Assembly: GCF_024648825.1 (NCBI RefSeq) | Contig: NZ_JANBBE010000001.1 | Span: 1,736,001 to 1,800,000, forward strand | Origin: Lentzea californiensis | GTDB taxonomy: Bacteria; Actinomycetota; Actinomycetes; Mycobacteriales; Pseudonocardiaceae | DNA length: 64,000 nucleotides | Reading direction: 5' to 3' | In this document: positions 1 through 9,814 of the stretch, one piece after another | Position numbering within the stretch: the stretch's first letter is position 1 | Layout: every line of letters begins with the position of its first letter | Made by a program: the position numbers and the translations under genes | The notes under the pieces: model-generated | Databases searched by the model: none | Told to the model about the DNA's origin: nothing | Seen by the model: the letters and a program-made list of their open reading frames with translations, nothing else

Positions 1-894
1 CGGCGAGCAGGCCGGACAGCAGTTCCCGGTTTTCTTGGAGGCCCTCCAAGAGGGCGTCCAGCCAGTCGACGCCGTCGTTGAACGCCGCGGTGTGGGCGAG
101 GATCCCGACGTGGCTCGGCCCGTGGCCCACCTCCTCGGGCAGCCTCTTCAGGTCGTCGGCGGAGTCGGGTCCCGCGATGGCGAGCGCGGCCTTGAGCCCG
201 GCGAGGTTCCACGCCTTCGAGGCGGACATCAACGACAGCCCGTCGTCCGCGACGCTGAGGTACGGCACGAAGCCCGAGGTCGTGAGCGGCGCGTGGATCT
301 CGTCCGCCACGACGCGGATGCCGTGTGCGCGGGCCAGCCGCGCGACCTCCTCCAGTTCGGCGGCGGTGTGCACGGTGCCGGTCGGGTTCTGCGGGTTGCA
401 CAGCAGGTACACGGCACCCCGTCCGGCCCGCGCGAACGCCGCCTCCAGCGCGACGAAGTCGATCCGCGCGTCCGCGCCCAGCGGCGCCTCGACCGCCTGG
501 CGTCCCAGCGACTCGACGAACTGGTAGAAGGGCGGGTAGACCGGGCAGTTGACGACGACGGGCGCGTCCCGGTGCGAGACCAGCCGGAACATCTCGACCA
601 CGCCGAGCATCACGTCCGGCACGATCGCCGTGCGTTCGACCGCGGGCTCCCAGCCCCAGCGCTTCTTCGCGAACCCGGCCAGCGCCTCGGCGTAGGCGGT
701 CCCGGCCGGATAGCCGGTGTCCCCTCGCCCGACGGCGTCGGTGATCGCCCTGGCGACGGGCTCGGCGAGCGGGACGTCCATCTCGGCCACCCACACGGGC
801 AGCACGTCCTCGGGGTAGTACCGCCACTTCATACTGGTGCGGCGCCTCAGTTGGTCCAGGGTCAGCTGACGTAACGGATTCGCGCTGCTCATGA
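1..894 (-). CDS. MalY/PatB-type PLP aminotransferase / C-S lyase (3' end beyond window)
   Basis: The gene runs off the left edge, leaving 298 codons from an ATG at 894. The reading shows a fold type I PLP enzyme: an N-terminal [15 protein letters not shown] segment typical of MalY/PatB, the motif NPQNPTGT near residue 165 and the PLP-lysine motif [10 protein letters not shown] near residue 220. MalY/PatB proteins are cytoplasmic and act as cystathionine beta-lyases or aminotransferases; the substrate here cannot be read. It is divergent from the Lrp-type regulator, 48 bp away, which is the likely controller. Long + strand open frames across this gene are codon-bias shadows. Confidence 0.85.
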
Positions 895-942
895 GGCAGA
901 AGCTAGGGGAACTCGCGGGCAAGGTGTTTGCGTTCTTTGCTC

Positions 943-1392
943 ATGGACGCCGTGGACCGCAAGATTCTTGCTGAACTGCAGCGCGACGGGCGGATCACCG
1001 TCACCGACCTGGCCCAGCGCGTGCAACTGAGCATCTCGCGCTGCCAGCGCCGCCTGCGCGAGCTGGAACGCGAAGGCGTCATCCACGGTTACCGCGCGGT
1101 GGTCGACGCGGCGGCACTCGGCTTCGGCTTCGAGGCCCTCGTCTTCGCCAAGGTGCGCCTGGACACCATGGCCGACTTCGACCGCGCCCTGGTCGACGTG
1201 CCGAACGTCGTGGAGGCGCAACGGTTGTTCGGCAGCCCCGACTACCTGCTGCGCGTGGTCACCGCGGACCTCGCGTCGTACCAGCGGCTGTACGAGGAGA
1301 CGCTGGCGAAGCTGCCCGGGGTGCGCGGGCTGACCTCGACGATCGTGATGAAGCAGGTGATCGGGCCGCGCCCGTTGCCGGCCAGTCCGTGA
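943..1392 (+). CDS. Lrp/AsnC family transcriptional regulator
   Basis: A protein of 149 residues starting MDAVDRKILAEL. It has the usual N-terminal winged HTH (residues 1-60, with LSISRCQRRLRELE as recognition region) and a C-terminal RAM/AsnC effector domain with VRGLTSTIVMKQV. These regulators bind amino acids and act as octamers. The ATG at 943 is preferred over an in-frame TTG at 928 because family members begin just before the HTH. It is transcribed away from the aminotransferase, so it probably regulates that gene and itself through the 48 bp between them. It converges on the toxin pseudogene with a 6 bp gap. Confidence 0.88.
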   Translation: MDAVDRKILAELQRDGRITVTDLAQRVQLSISRCQRRLRELEREGVIHGYRAVVDAAALGFGFEALVFAKVRLDTMADFDRALVDVPNVVEAQRLFGSPDYLLRVVTADLASYQRLYEETLAKLPGVRGLTSTIVMKQVIGPRPLPASP

Positions 1393-1398
1393 GACGAG

Positions 1399-1898
1399 TT
1401 ACCAGCCGAGTGCCGCTGCGTACGCCTCCCGCACCACCTGCAAGCACCATTGCGGTGATGGGAGTTCGCTCGCCTGGTGTGCCAACTGCGACTGCCAGTC
1501 CAGTCCGGACGGCAACGATGCGAACTCGTACTTCTGCACCGAGACACCCGTCGCGTCTCGGAACAGGTCGGCCGCCTCTGGTGTGAGCGCACCCCGTTCA
1601 GCGAGGCGTGCGAGGTCGTAGAGGTCCCGGGCCGCGTGCCTGTTCGCCCAAGCGAGCGTTCTCATCGCCGGAATGCCTGCAGCGCAGGGACTCTGAGCAC
1701 GACGCTCGACCGCGGACCTCGTGGATCGCAGAGCGATCAGGCGTCCACAGATCGATGTCCTCTGACAGCCGCCCGCCCGCCGCAGGATCGGCGAGATGCG
1801 TTCGCGCCAGTGCGGTCCCACGACGAAAAGAACATCGGGCGCGATCTGCGGCAAGCCAGTCAGCACGTGGCTGATCAGGTGGTCTCGTGTTCAAGCAT
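1399..1898 (-). pseudogene. AbiEii-like nucleotidyltransferase toxin, frameshifted and shortened
   Basis: Pieces of one AbiEii/AbiGii-type toxin lie in different minus-strand frames. The ATG at 1898 gives MLEHETT and then a stop. A second frame gives LISHVLTGLPQIAPDVLFVV, and a third carries the nucleotidyltransferase core RRGTALA...LSEDIDLWT. The C-terminal part (WANRHAARDLYDLARL) is back in the second frame, ending at 1399. About 165 codons remain, against roughly 220-300 for intact relatives, so there is probably internal deletion as well. It follows its antitoxin with an 8-base overlap. The toxin is most likely dead. Confidence 0.75.
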
Positions 1899-2526
1899 GT
1901 GCGGCCTTCCTCACTCGTGCCAGCGCTGCAGGCCTGTGCTGATCACGCGCGAGTTCTTCGGTGACCGTCCAGTCGATCTTGCGGGTGAGCGCTCGCAGGA
2001 TCGACGCGGCGTCGGCTTCCTCGATGCCACCGAGTTCGGGCCGGGCCGCGATGTCGAGCGCCGTCTGCTCCGGTGTGGTCATCCACCCCGCCGTGAGCGC
2101 GGTTTCCACGCGTTCGAGGTCGAGGCGGCGCACGTCGCGCTTCACGAAGACCACGTCTCCGACGTTGGTGTGCAGGACGGGCCGCTGTTTGGGCACGGCC
2201 ACGACGGCCGTGGCGATGGCGCGCGGCAGGGCACCGTGACGACGTGCGGCAGTGATGCTCATCAGTGCCGCGGCATCCCTGCCGTAGTCCGCCTGGGCGA
2301 TGCCGAGTGCGGCCGCCGCGAGATCTGGGCGCCATCGTGGATCGCCCAGCCGTTCCATCGGGGCCAGGGCGTAGTAGCCGGTGCTGATGTGGCTGAGCAC
2401 CGCTTGTTCGAGCAACCGCTCGAACTCGCTGCCGGGGTGGGCGTACACATCTCTCGCGTCCCTTGGACGCAGCACCTTGTTCTCTCGCCGGGCGAGTGCG
2501 GTCGGGATGGTGACGCGGTCATTCAT
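1891..2526 (-). CDS. AbiEi-like type IV antitoxin
   Basis: A 211-residue protein of the AbiEi family. The N-terminal region looks like a small winged-helix segment; the middle resembles the AbiEi C-terminal domain (PKQRPVLHTNVGDVVFVKRDVRRLDLERVE..., then TTPEQTALDIAARPELGG). AbiEi proteins neutralise AbiEii toxins and repress their own operon. The ATG at 2526 has a good GGAGG four bases upstream. The partner toxin downstream is broken, so this antitoxin may be a remnant or may serve another toxin. The palindrome at 2536-2552 in its leader is the expected kind of operator. Confidence 0.75.
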   Translation of the reverse strand: MNDRVTIPTALARRENKVLRPRDARDVYAHPGSEFERLLEQAVLSHISTGYYALAPMERLGDPRWRPDLAAAALGIAQADYGRDAAALMSITAARRHGALPRAIATAVVAVPKQRPVLHTNVGDVVFVKRDVRRLDLERVETALTAGWMTTPEQTALDIAARPELGGIEEADAASILRALTRKIDWTVTEELARDQHRPAALARVRKAAHA

Positions 2527-2535
2527 ACAACCTCC

Positions 2536-2562
2536 GTAGGCTCAGAGCCTACTTTCATAATA
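2536..2562 (-). promoter_or_regulatory. Promoter -10 and palindromic operator of the AbiEi gene
   Basis: Reading the minus strand, TATTAT (2557-2562) is a good -10 element. It is followed by a perfect 7 bp inverted repeat with a 3-base centre (2536-2542 and 2546-2552), then the GGAGG of the antitoxin. An inverted repeat at the transcription start fits autorepression by AbiEi, which is known for the family. The assignment to this regulator is inferred. Confidence 0.5.
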
Positions 2563-2564
2563 CT

Positions 2565-2590
2565 CATTCCCGCCGGGCATGCCGGGAATG
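2565..2590. promoter_or_regulatory. Inverted repeat upstream of the SARP gene
   Basis: CATTCCCG at 2565-2572 is repeated in inverted form at 2583-2590 with a 10-base spacer. It ends 22 bp before the SARP start, in the region between divergent promoters. It could be an operator for either gene. No -10/-35 pair for the SARP gene is obvious. Confidence 0.3.
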
Positions 2591-2612
2591 CCCGCGGGCG
2601 TTGTCACGTTGC

Positions 2613-4145
2613 ATGAGCCTGCGCTTCTCACTGATGGGTCCGGTACGAGCCTGGCGAAACGACGAGGAGATCGACCTGGGGCCGCGCCAGCAGCGCGCGG
2701 TGCTGGCGGCGTTGCTGCTGAACAACGGCTTGCGGCTGAGCAACGACCAGCTGATCGGCATGGTCTGGGACGATCCGACGCCGAGCGCGGTCATGGCGTT
2801 GCGGACATACACCTACAAGATCCGCAAAGCCATCCCCGAGCTGGACCTGAAGTCCAAGGACGGCGGCTACACGCTCCGCGCCGAGATCTTCGACGACTGC
2901 CGCGGCGAGCCGTTCGAAGGCCTGAGCAGCACCTACTTCGAGGCCCAGCGGGTCAGGATCGCCAACGAACGGCTGCAGTGCCGCGAAACCCTGCTCGAAC
3001 GCGAGATGGACGTCCTCGAACTGCAGAAGCACGTCGCGGCCTTCCCGCTCAGGGAACGGACGCGCGCCCTGCTGATGCAGGCGCTCTACCGCGAGGGCAG
3101 GCAGGCGGATGCGTTGGAGCAGTTCCACCAGGCACGCGCGTTACTCAACGACGAACTCGGCCTCGAACCCGGTCCTGAGCTGCGCGAGGTGCACGCGCAG
3201 ATCCTCCGGGGCGAGTTGAACCTGACGCGCCGGCCCGAGCAGCTGCCGCCCGGCCTGCCCGACTTCACCGGCCGCACCGCCGAGATCGCGCTGGCACTCC
3301 GGACTCTCCCGCGCACCGTCGGCATCACCGGCATGCACGGCAGCGGCAAGACGGCGCTCGCCACGCACATCGCGCATCTCGCCAAACACGACTACCCCGA
3401 CGGGCAGATCTTCGTGCGGGGCAAGGACGTCGCCAACGAGTTGTTGCGCGCGGTCGGCGTCGAGAACCCGCACGGCGACAAAGCCGCGCTGTGGCGGGAG
3501 AAGGCGCGCGGCAAGCGGTTCCTGATCGTCGTCGACGACGTGCACGACCCCGCTCAGATCGCGGAGCTGCACACGCCCGGCTCGGCGATGATCCTCACGA
3601 GCGTGCGCAGGTGGAACGAGCTGCCCAGCGTGACGTGGCTGAAGATCGCCGGGCTGACCGAGGCCGAGGCGCACCAGTTCTTCCGCAAGGTCCTCGACCC
3701 CTCCAGGGCCGAGGCCGACGCCACGGACGAGGTGCTGGCGCGCGTCTCGTACCTGCCGAACCCCATCCGCGTGCTCGGCGGCAAGCTCACCGGCCGCCCG
3801 AACTGGACCGTGGCGATGCTGCTGGCCCAGATGGAACGCGAGACGCAGCTCGGTGACGCCGTCCCGTCGGACTGCACGGCCGTGCTGGCACCGATGATCA
3901 AGGCGGAGCAGCAGCTCACCGAGCAGGAACGCCACCTGCTGCGGTGCTTCGCGGGCCGCGACGCGGACGTGATCGACGTGTGCGAGGCGGCGGAGATGTC
4001 CGGGGCCGATCCCGGCGCGATCGAGTACGCGCTGGAGTCGCTCGCCGACGTGCACCTGATCGAACCGCTGGTGCTCGGCCGATACCGGCTGCCGCGGTTC
4101 GTGCGGATGTACTTCGGGTGGCGTTCACCCGTGCTGACCAGCTGA
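2613..4145 (+). CDS. SARP-family regulator with NB-ARC ATPase domain
   Basis: A 510-residue protein. Residues 1-90 are an OmpR-like DNA-binding domain (MSLRFSLMGPVRAW start), about 95-200 a bacterial transcriptional activation domain (LNDELGLEPGPELREVH), and the rest an NB-ARC-like ATPase with Walker A GMHGSGKT at 240-247 and Walker B FLIVVDDV at 303-310. SARPs activate secondary-metabolite clusters. The ATG at 2613 is chosen over a TTG at 2601 because the domain starts there. Codon 177 (3141-3143) is TTA, the rare leucine codon used as a developmental switch in actinomycetes. The target is unknown; the SDR, hydrolase and P450 are nearest, and the biosynthetic block lies 9-23 kb away. Confidence 0.88.
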   Translation: MSLRFSLMGPVRAWRNDEEIDLGPRQQRAVLAALLLNNGLRLSNDQLIGMVWDDPTPSAVMALRTYTYKIRKAIPELDLKSKDGGYTLRAEIFDDCRGEPFEGLSSTYFEAQRVRIANERLQCRETLLEREMDVLELQKHVAAFPLRERTRALLMQALYREGRQADALEQFHQARALLNDELGLEPGPELREVHAQILRGELNLTRRPEQLPPGLPDFTGRTAEIALALRTLPRTVGITGMHGSGKTALATHIAHLAKHDYPDGQIFVRGKDVANELLRAVGVENPHGDKAALWREKARGKRFLIVVDDVHDPAQIAELHTPGSAMILTSVRRWNELPSVTWLKIAGLTEAEAHQFFRKVLDPSRAEADATDEVLARVSYLPNPIRVLGGKLTGRPNWTVAMLLAQMERETQLGDAVPSDCTAVLAPMIKAEQQLTEQERHLLRCFAGRDADVIDVCEAAEMSGADPGAIEYALESLADVHLIEPLVLGRYRLPRFVRMYFGWRSPVLTS

Positions 4146-4195
4146 TTCATCCGGAATTTATGGCCAGACGATCAGGCGTCGGCAAGTTCGATGAC

Positions 4196-4936
4196 ATGGC
4201 AACCAAGGAACTCGCAGGCAAGAAGGCCCTCGTCACCGGCGGCACCTCCGGCATCGGCCGCTCCATCGCGGTCAAGCTCGCGGAGGCGGGGGCCACCGTC
4301 TACCTCACCGGCCGCCGCGCGGAGCTCGGCAAGGAGACCGTCGCGCTGATCGAGCAGGCCGGCGGCACCGGTCACTTCATCGTCTCGGACGTCGCCAGCG
4401 TCGACGACGTCCGCAAGCTCGCCGAGGAGGTCGGCGACGTCGACGTGCTCGTGAACAACGCCGGCATCTTCCCGTTCTCGCCGACGACCGAGCAGTCCGT
4501 CGAGGGCTACCAGCAGGTGTTCGACGTCAACGTCCGCGGCACCTACTTCCTCACCGCCGCCCTCGCCCCGGCGATGGTCGCCAAGGGCAAGGGCTCGATC
4601 GTCAACGTCTCGTCGATCGCGGCCGTGGTCGGCACGCCGGTCGGCTCCGTCTACAACGCCTCCAAGGCCGCGATGGACGCGCTGACCCGCTCCTGGGCCA
4701 CCGAGTTCGGTCCCGCCGGCGTCCGCGTGAACTCCGTGGCGCCCGGCCCGGTCGGCACCGAGAAGGCCCTGACGGAAGCCGGCGAGGTGTTCGACGCGAT
4801 CGCGAAGGACCTTCCTCTCCAGCGCGTCGGTGAGCCCGAGGAGATCGCGGAAGCCGTGCTGTTCCTGGCGTCCGACAGGGCCAGCTTCATCACGGGCTCG
4901 GTCATCACGGCCGACGGCGGCTACGTGGCGGGCTGA
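4196..4936 (+). CDS. SDR family NAD(P)-dependent oxidoreductase
   Basis: A 246-residue classical short-chain dehydrogenase. Visible motifs are the Rossmann TGGTSGIG near residue 15, NNAG near 85, the catalytic Ser in NVSS, and YNASK (Tyr/Lys) near 155. The C-terminus GSVITADGGYVAG is the usual ending. Substrate cannot be predicted. I chose the ATG at 4196; an in-frame ATG at 4160 would add 12 residues that no family member needs. It ends 16 bp inside the 3' end of the convergent hydrolase gene. Confidence 0.88.
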   Translation: MATKELAGKKALVTGGTSGIGRSIAVKLAEAGATVYLTGRRAELGKETVALIEQAGGTGHFIVSDVASVDDVRKLAEEVGDVDVLVNNAGIFPFSPTTEQSVEGYQQVFDVNVRGTYFLTAALAPAMVAKGKGSIVNVSSIAAVVGTPVGSVYNASKAAMDALTRSWATEFGPAGVRVNSVAPGPVGTEKALTEAGEVFDAIAKDLPLQRVGEPEEIAEAVLFLASDRASFITGSVITADGGYVAG

Positions 4937-5622
4937 GCCAGCACGGTGCGCAGGGACGAGGGCGACTCGACGTGCACGTTGTGGCCCGCGCCGGGGAACA
5001 CCACCGGCTCGGGCACCAGCTCCCGCAGGTGCTCCTGGGGACTCATCGGGTCGTTCTCCCCCGCGGCCAGCACGACGTGGGCCTGCGCGGCCATGATCAG
5101 CCCGGCCATGTCCGGCAGGCCCACGCCGAAGGCCCTCATGTCCAGCGACGGCGTCCATCCACCGTCCACTTCGGACACGCCGTGCCGCAGCGGCACCCCG
5201 GCCATCTTCGACGCCCGTCCGACGGCTTCCTCCTCGGTGGCGAAGACCTTCCCGGGCTTGGCGGCGAGCGCGGCGGCCTTCTGCAACTCCTCGTCGGTCC
5301 ACCGCACCTTGATCCCGACGCCGACGCAGGTGGTGACCTCGACCCCGAACCACCCGCTCGCCAGCGTCAGCCCGACCACGCCGCCCAGCGAGTGCCCGAC
5401 GATCGTGACGGGCTCACGCGGGATCTCGTCCGCGACAGCCGCCGCGAGCGAACCGAACGAGTACCGGTCGATTGCCGGGCTTCGTCCGTGACCAGGCAGA
5501 TCGGGCACGAGCCAGCTGCCGGACCAGTCCTCCACGACGTCCCGCCACACCTCGCCGGTAGCGCCCAGCCCGTGCAACAGCACCAGCAACGGCCCGTTCC
5601 CACCACGTTCGACATGAAGCAC
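4921..5622 (-). CDS. Alpha/beta hydrolase
   Basis: A 233-residue alpha/beta-hydrolase fold enzyme: oxyanion motif HGLGATGEVW near residue 20, nucleophile elbow GHSLGG near residue 85, acid in AAGENDPMSP and catalytic His in GAGHNVHVES. The start is taken at a GTG (5622), which places the fold at the N-terminus and leaves a 15 bp gap to the divergent P450. It is a cytoplasmic esterase, lactonase or epoxide-hydrolase-type enzyme; the sequence does not tell which. Confidence 0.82.
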   Translation of the reverse strand: MLHVERGGNGPLLVLLHGLGATGEVWRDVVEDWSGSWLVPDLPGHGRSPAIDRYSFGSLAAAVADEIPREPVTIVGHSLGGVVGLTLASGWFGVEVTTCVGVGIKVRWTDEELQKAAALAAKPGKVFATEEEAVGRASKMAGVPLRHGVSEVDGGWTPSLDMRAFGVGLPDMAGLIMAAQAHVVLAAGENDPMSPQEHLRELVPEPVVFPGAGHNVHVESPSSLRTVLAQPAT

Positions 5623-5637
5623 GTCAGAATCCGTTCT

Positions 5638-6870
5638 ATGCCCAGGACCGATGCCGACCTCATCGTCGACCCGGACACGTATACATCGGGAGTCCCGCAC
5701 GACGCACTAACCCGGCTGCGTGAGAAGAACGTGGTGCGCATCGACGACTTCTGGGCGGTCTTCCGCCACGAGGACGTCCGGACGGTGTTGAAGACGCCTT
5801 CTGTCTTCTCCTCGCACCGCGGCGCCACCCAGATCCGCGACCCCCTGCCTGCCGATCTGGCCTACGTCCAACGCATGATGCTCAACCAGGACCCGCCCTC
5901 GCACACGCGGCTCAGACGCATGCTGACCAGGGCGTTCACCCCTCGCGCCGTGGCACGCCTGGAAGACCGCATCCGCTCGAACGCCCGCGAGATCGTTCAC
6001 GGCCTGTCCGGCGACTTCGCGTCCGACGTCGCCGACCTCCCGTTGCTGACCCTGGCCGACGTCTTCGGTGTACCTCGTTGCGATCGTGCGCTGCTCTACG
6101 ACTGGAGCAACCGCGTGATCGGCTTCCAGGACCCCGACTACGCCCTGTCGTCCAGCTCGACCGCCGGTATGACGGACATGGCCCTCGCCGCGCTGGAACT
6201 CCGTCCCGACGACGGCCGCGACCCACGTGCCCGCGACGGCATGCCCGACCTCTACGCCTACGCACACGCGCTGGGTTCCTACAAGCGCTCGTCACCTGGG
6301 GACGACGTGCTGAGCAACCTCATGCGGGAGGACGTCTCGCTGGAGGAGTTCGAGAACCTCTTCTGGCTGTTCTCCGTGGCGGGCAACGAAACCCTGCGCA
6401 ACGGCATCCCCGGCGGCATGATCGCGCTGCTCTCCCACCCTCGCGAGTACGAGCGCCTGCGCGCCGACCGTTCGCTGCTTCCGCTTGCGGTGGAAGAGAT
6501 GTTGCGGTGGTGGACACCGGTCATGCACTTCCGCCGCACCTGCGTGCAGGACACTTCGTTGTCAGGCCAGGAGATTCACGCGGGGGACAAGGTCGTCGCC
6601 TGGTTCTCGTCGGCCAACCGGGACGAGCGCGTGTTCACCGAGCCGGACCGGTTCGACGTGGGGCGGCGCGAGGCCGACCACCTGAGCTTCGGGCACGGTC
6701 CGCACTTCTGCCTGGGCGCGCAGCTGGCCCGGACGCAGATGCGCGCGGTGTTCGACGCGGTCCTCGACCTGCCTGCGATGCTGGAGCTCGACGGGGAGGT
6801 CAGCCGGTTGCGGTCGAACTTCCAGAACGGCGTGAAGCACCTGCCGGTGAGGATGTGCCGTGGCGATTGA
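5638..6870 (+). CDS. Cytochrome P450 (CYP125/CYP124-like)
   Basis: A 410-residue bacterial class I P450. It has NQDPPSHTRLRRML (C-helix), SVAGNETLRN (I-helix oxygen-binding motif), EEMLRW (ExxR), FRRTC, and FGHGPHFCLG with the haem thiolate at Cys358. These features resemble the actinobacterial CYP124/CYP125 group that hydroxylates lipids and terpenoids, which is only a family-level hint. No ferredoxin is adjacent. The ATG at 5638 is used; an ATG at 5614 is possible. The stop overlaps the start of the next gene by 11 bases, so the two are probably co-translated. Confidence 0.9.
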   Translation: MPRTDADLIVDPDTYTSGVPHDALTRLREKNVVRIDDFWAVFRHEDVRTVLKTPSVFSSHRGATQIRDPLPADLAYVQRMMLNQDPPSHTRLRRMLTRAFTPRAVARLEDRIRSNAREIVHGLSGDFASDVADLPLLTLADVFGVPRCDRALLYDWSNRVIGFQDPDYALSSSSTAGMTDMALAALELRPDDGRDPRARDGMPDLYAYAHALGSYKRSSPGDDVLSNLMREDVSLEEFENLFWLFSVAGNETLRNGIPGGMIALLSHPREYERLRADRSLLPLAVEEMLRWWTPVMHFRRTCVQDTSLSGQEIHAGDKVVAWFSSANRDERVFTEPDRFDVGRREADHLSFGHGPHFCLGAQLARTQMRAVFDAVLDLPAMLELDGEVSRLRSNFQNGVKHLPVRMCRGD

Positions 6871-7675
6871 GCAGCTCCCGGCCTCGGAATGGCCGACCGG
6901 CGAGACCCGGCCGCTCCTGCAGATGGTGTTCAGCCCGGGGGAGTTGACCGAGAAGTTCGGACTCGTCTTCGTCGACGACGAGGACGGCCTCGGTCCGTTG
7001 AAGCTCGCCGTCGTGAAGGGACCGTTCGGGACAGCTGGCCTGATCAGGCACACCGACGCGCCGTTCGCAGGCACGGTCGTCTACGTCGATGAGGACTCCG
7101 ATTTCGAGGTCGCTCACGGCGCGGTGATGAACGAATTCGGTCTCACGAACTCAGATCTCGGCTGGGCGCGGCGCTCTACCGGGCTGCTGGAGGACGTGCG
7201 GGACAGCGCGCGCCTGTCAGAACTGCTCGCGGTCTTGGAGTTCGACGTCTTCCGGATCGAGGTCGACGGCACTGAGTCGATCGACTGCGGGATCCCTCTC
7301 GTCGTGCTGGCGGGCGACTTCACCGGAGGCCGGTTCTACCGGTGCGGCGAGTTCGGCACCGAGGGGCCGGTCCTCTACGCGAGTTCGGAGGGCCAGGCCG
7401 GCCTCATCGCGGACAGCGTGCGCGAGGCCCTGCGACTGGTCATCGGACTGCCTCACTGGCGTGACTGCCTGAACGGCGGGCATCCCGACGTGACGACGGA
7501 TGCCGTACGGCACGCGCAAACAGAGGCCGCCGCGCTCCTGTCCCTCGACCTCCTCGCGCCGGACGTGCTGCTGAACCGCCTGCGCGCTGCTGTCCTCCGC
7601 TCCGGACCCGAGTTCGTCTTCCGGGACGGAACGGGGGAATACGAAGGGCTTTTCGGGCCAGGCCGTTTAGCCTGA
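6860..7675 (+). CDS. Uncharacterised protein coupled to the P450
   Basis: A 271-residue protein I do not recognise, starting at a GTG inside the P450 3' end (VAIEQLPASEW). It is acidic, with no signal peptide or membrane segment. It looks like two alpha/beta units (residues 15-110 and 115-200) plus a helical tail. A segment near 180-205 (ASSEGQAGLIADSVREAL) weakly recalls SUKH/SMI1 immunity proteins, but that is a guess. The penultimate leucine codon is TTA (7667-7669). Confidence 0.6.
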   Translation: MAIEQLPASEWPTGETRPLLQMVFSPGELTEKFGLVFVDDEDGLGPLKLAVVKGPFGTAGLIRHTDAPFAGTVVYVDEDSDFEVAHGAVMNEFGLTNSDLGWARRSTGLLEDVRDSARLSELLAVLEFDVFRIEVDGTESIDCGIPLVVLAGDFTGGRFYRCGEFGTEGPVLYASSEGQAGLIADSVREALRLVIGLPHWRDCLNGGHPDVTTDAVRHAQTEAAALLSLDLLAPDVLLNRLRAAVLRSGPEFVFRDGTGEYEGLFGPGRLA

Positions 7676-7699
7676 GCGTTCCTGGGGGGAACGAGACTG

Positions 7700-8365
7700 A
7701 TGAGATTCGCAACAGCCGTGTGCGCGATCGCGCTGACGGCCTGCACGCCGACCGCGACCGACCCGGTGTACAAGGGTTCCGTCCCGCCGCCGGTGTCGAC
7801 GACGGACCTGGTGCAGGCGGTGGACGTGAAGGTGAAGGCCGCCCTGATGCCGCCGGAGACCTTCGACGACATCGGCGGCCGGTTCCAGTCGGACAAGCCG
7901 AAGCTCGCCGCCGAGCCCGCCGCCACCGAAGGCGATCTCAGCCGGGTGTGCGAGGGGGCGAAGGTCGGCTCCGGTGTCACGACCTCGCGCACTCGGGTGT
8001 GGACGGGGCCCGTGATCATCAACCAGATCGTGTTCGGGCTGGTGGGTGCCGATGCGCAGCACGTCCTCGGCAGGGTGCGGGACAAGGCTCGATCCTGCCG
8101 GACGTGGGTCGACGGGATCGGCAAGCCGGAGCGCGAGGTCAAGGCCGACGTCGAACTGCCTGAGCTCGAGGGCGTCGAAGGCTCGTACGCGTTCTGCTCC
8201 AGCTTCGCCGAGATCTCGCCACCCGTGTGGGGTTGTGAGGCCTTTCTCGTGCGCGGGGATCTCGTCGTCGGGCTCCGGGTCGTGTCCGGCGACGAGCCGA
8301 AGGCGAGGCAGGACCTGCCTGAGGCGGCGCGGCGCGCGGCGAGGACTCTGGCCGAGGTCGGCTGA
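7700..8365 (+). CDS. Lipoprotein, PknH-sensor-like
   Basis: A 221-residue secreted lipoprotein. The signal peptide MRFATAVCAIALTAC ends in an LTAC lipobox, so the cysteine should be lipidated. The mature part has paired cysteines (RVCEGA, RSCRTW, YAFCSS, WGCEAF) around a mixed alpha/beta domain, which resembles the extracellular sensor domain of mycobacterial PknH and related lipoproteins. That resemblance is by eye. A GGGGGGAA ribosome-binding site precedes the ATG. Its role is unknown. Confidence 0.7.
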   Translation: MRFATAVCAIALTACTPTATDPVYKGSVPPPVSTTDLVQAVDVKVKAALMPPETFDDIGGRFQSDKPKLAAEPAATEGDLSRVCEGAKVGSGVTTSRTRVWTGPVIINQIVFGLVGADAQHVLGRVRDKARSCRTWVDGIGKPEREVKADVELPELEGVEGSYAFCSSFAEISPPVWGCEAFLVRGDLVVGLRVVSGDEPKARQDLPEAARRAARTLAEVG

Positions 8366-8436
8366 GCGCTATAGGCAGCACGTAGAGCGTCTGGCACGAT
8401 TCAGTAGACAGGCGCGATGGGCCCACTGTGATCTGA

Positions 8437-9801
<1,365 letters not shown>

Positions 9802-9814
9802 GAGGCTGTAAGGC

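Noticed and set aside
35-874. 279-codon + strand open frame
   Set aside because: It is antisense to the aminotransferase gene, whose PLP motifs are clear; the + product is Arg/Gly/Val-rich with no family signal.
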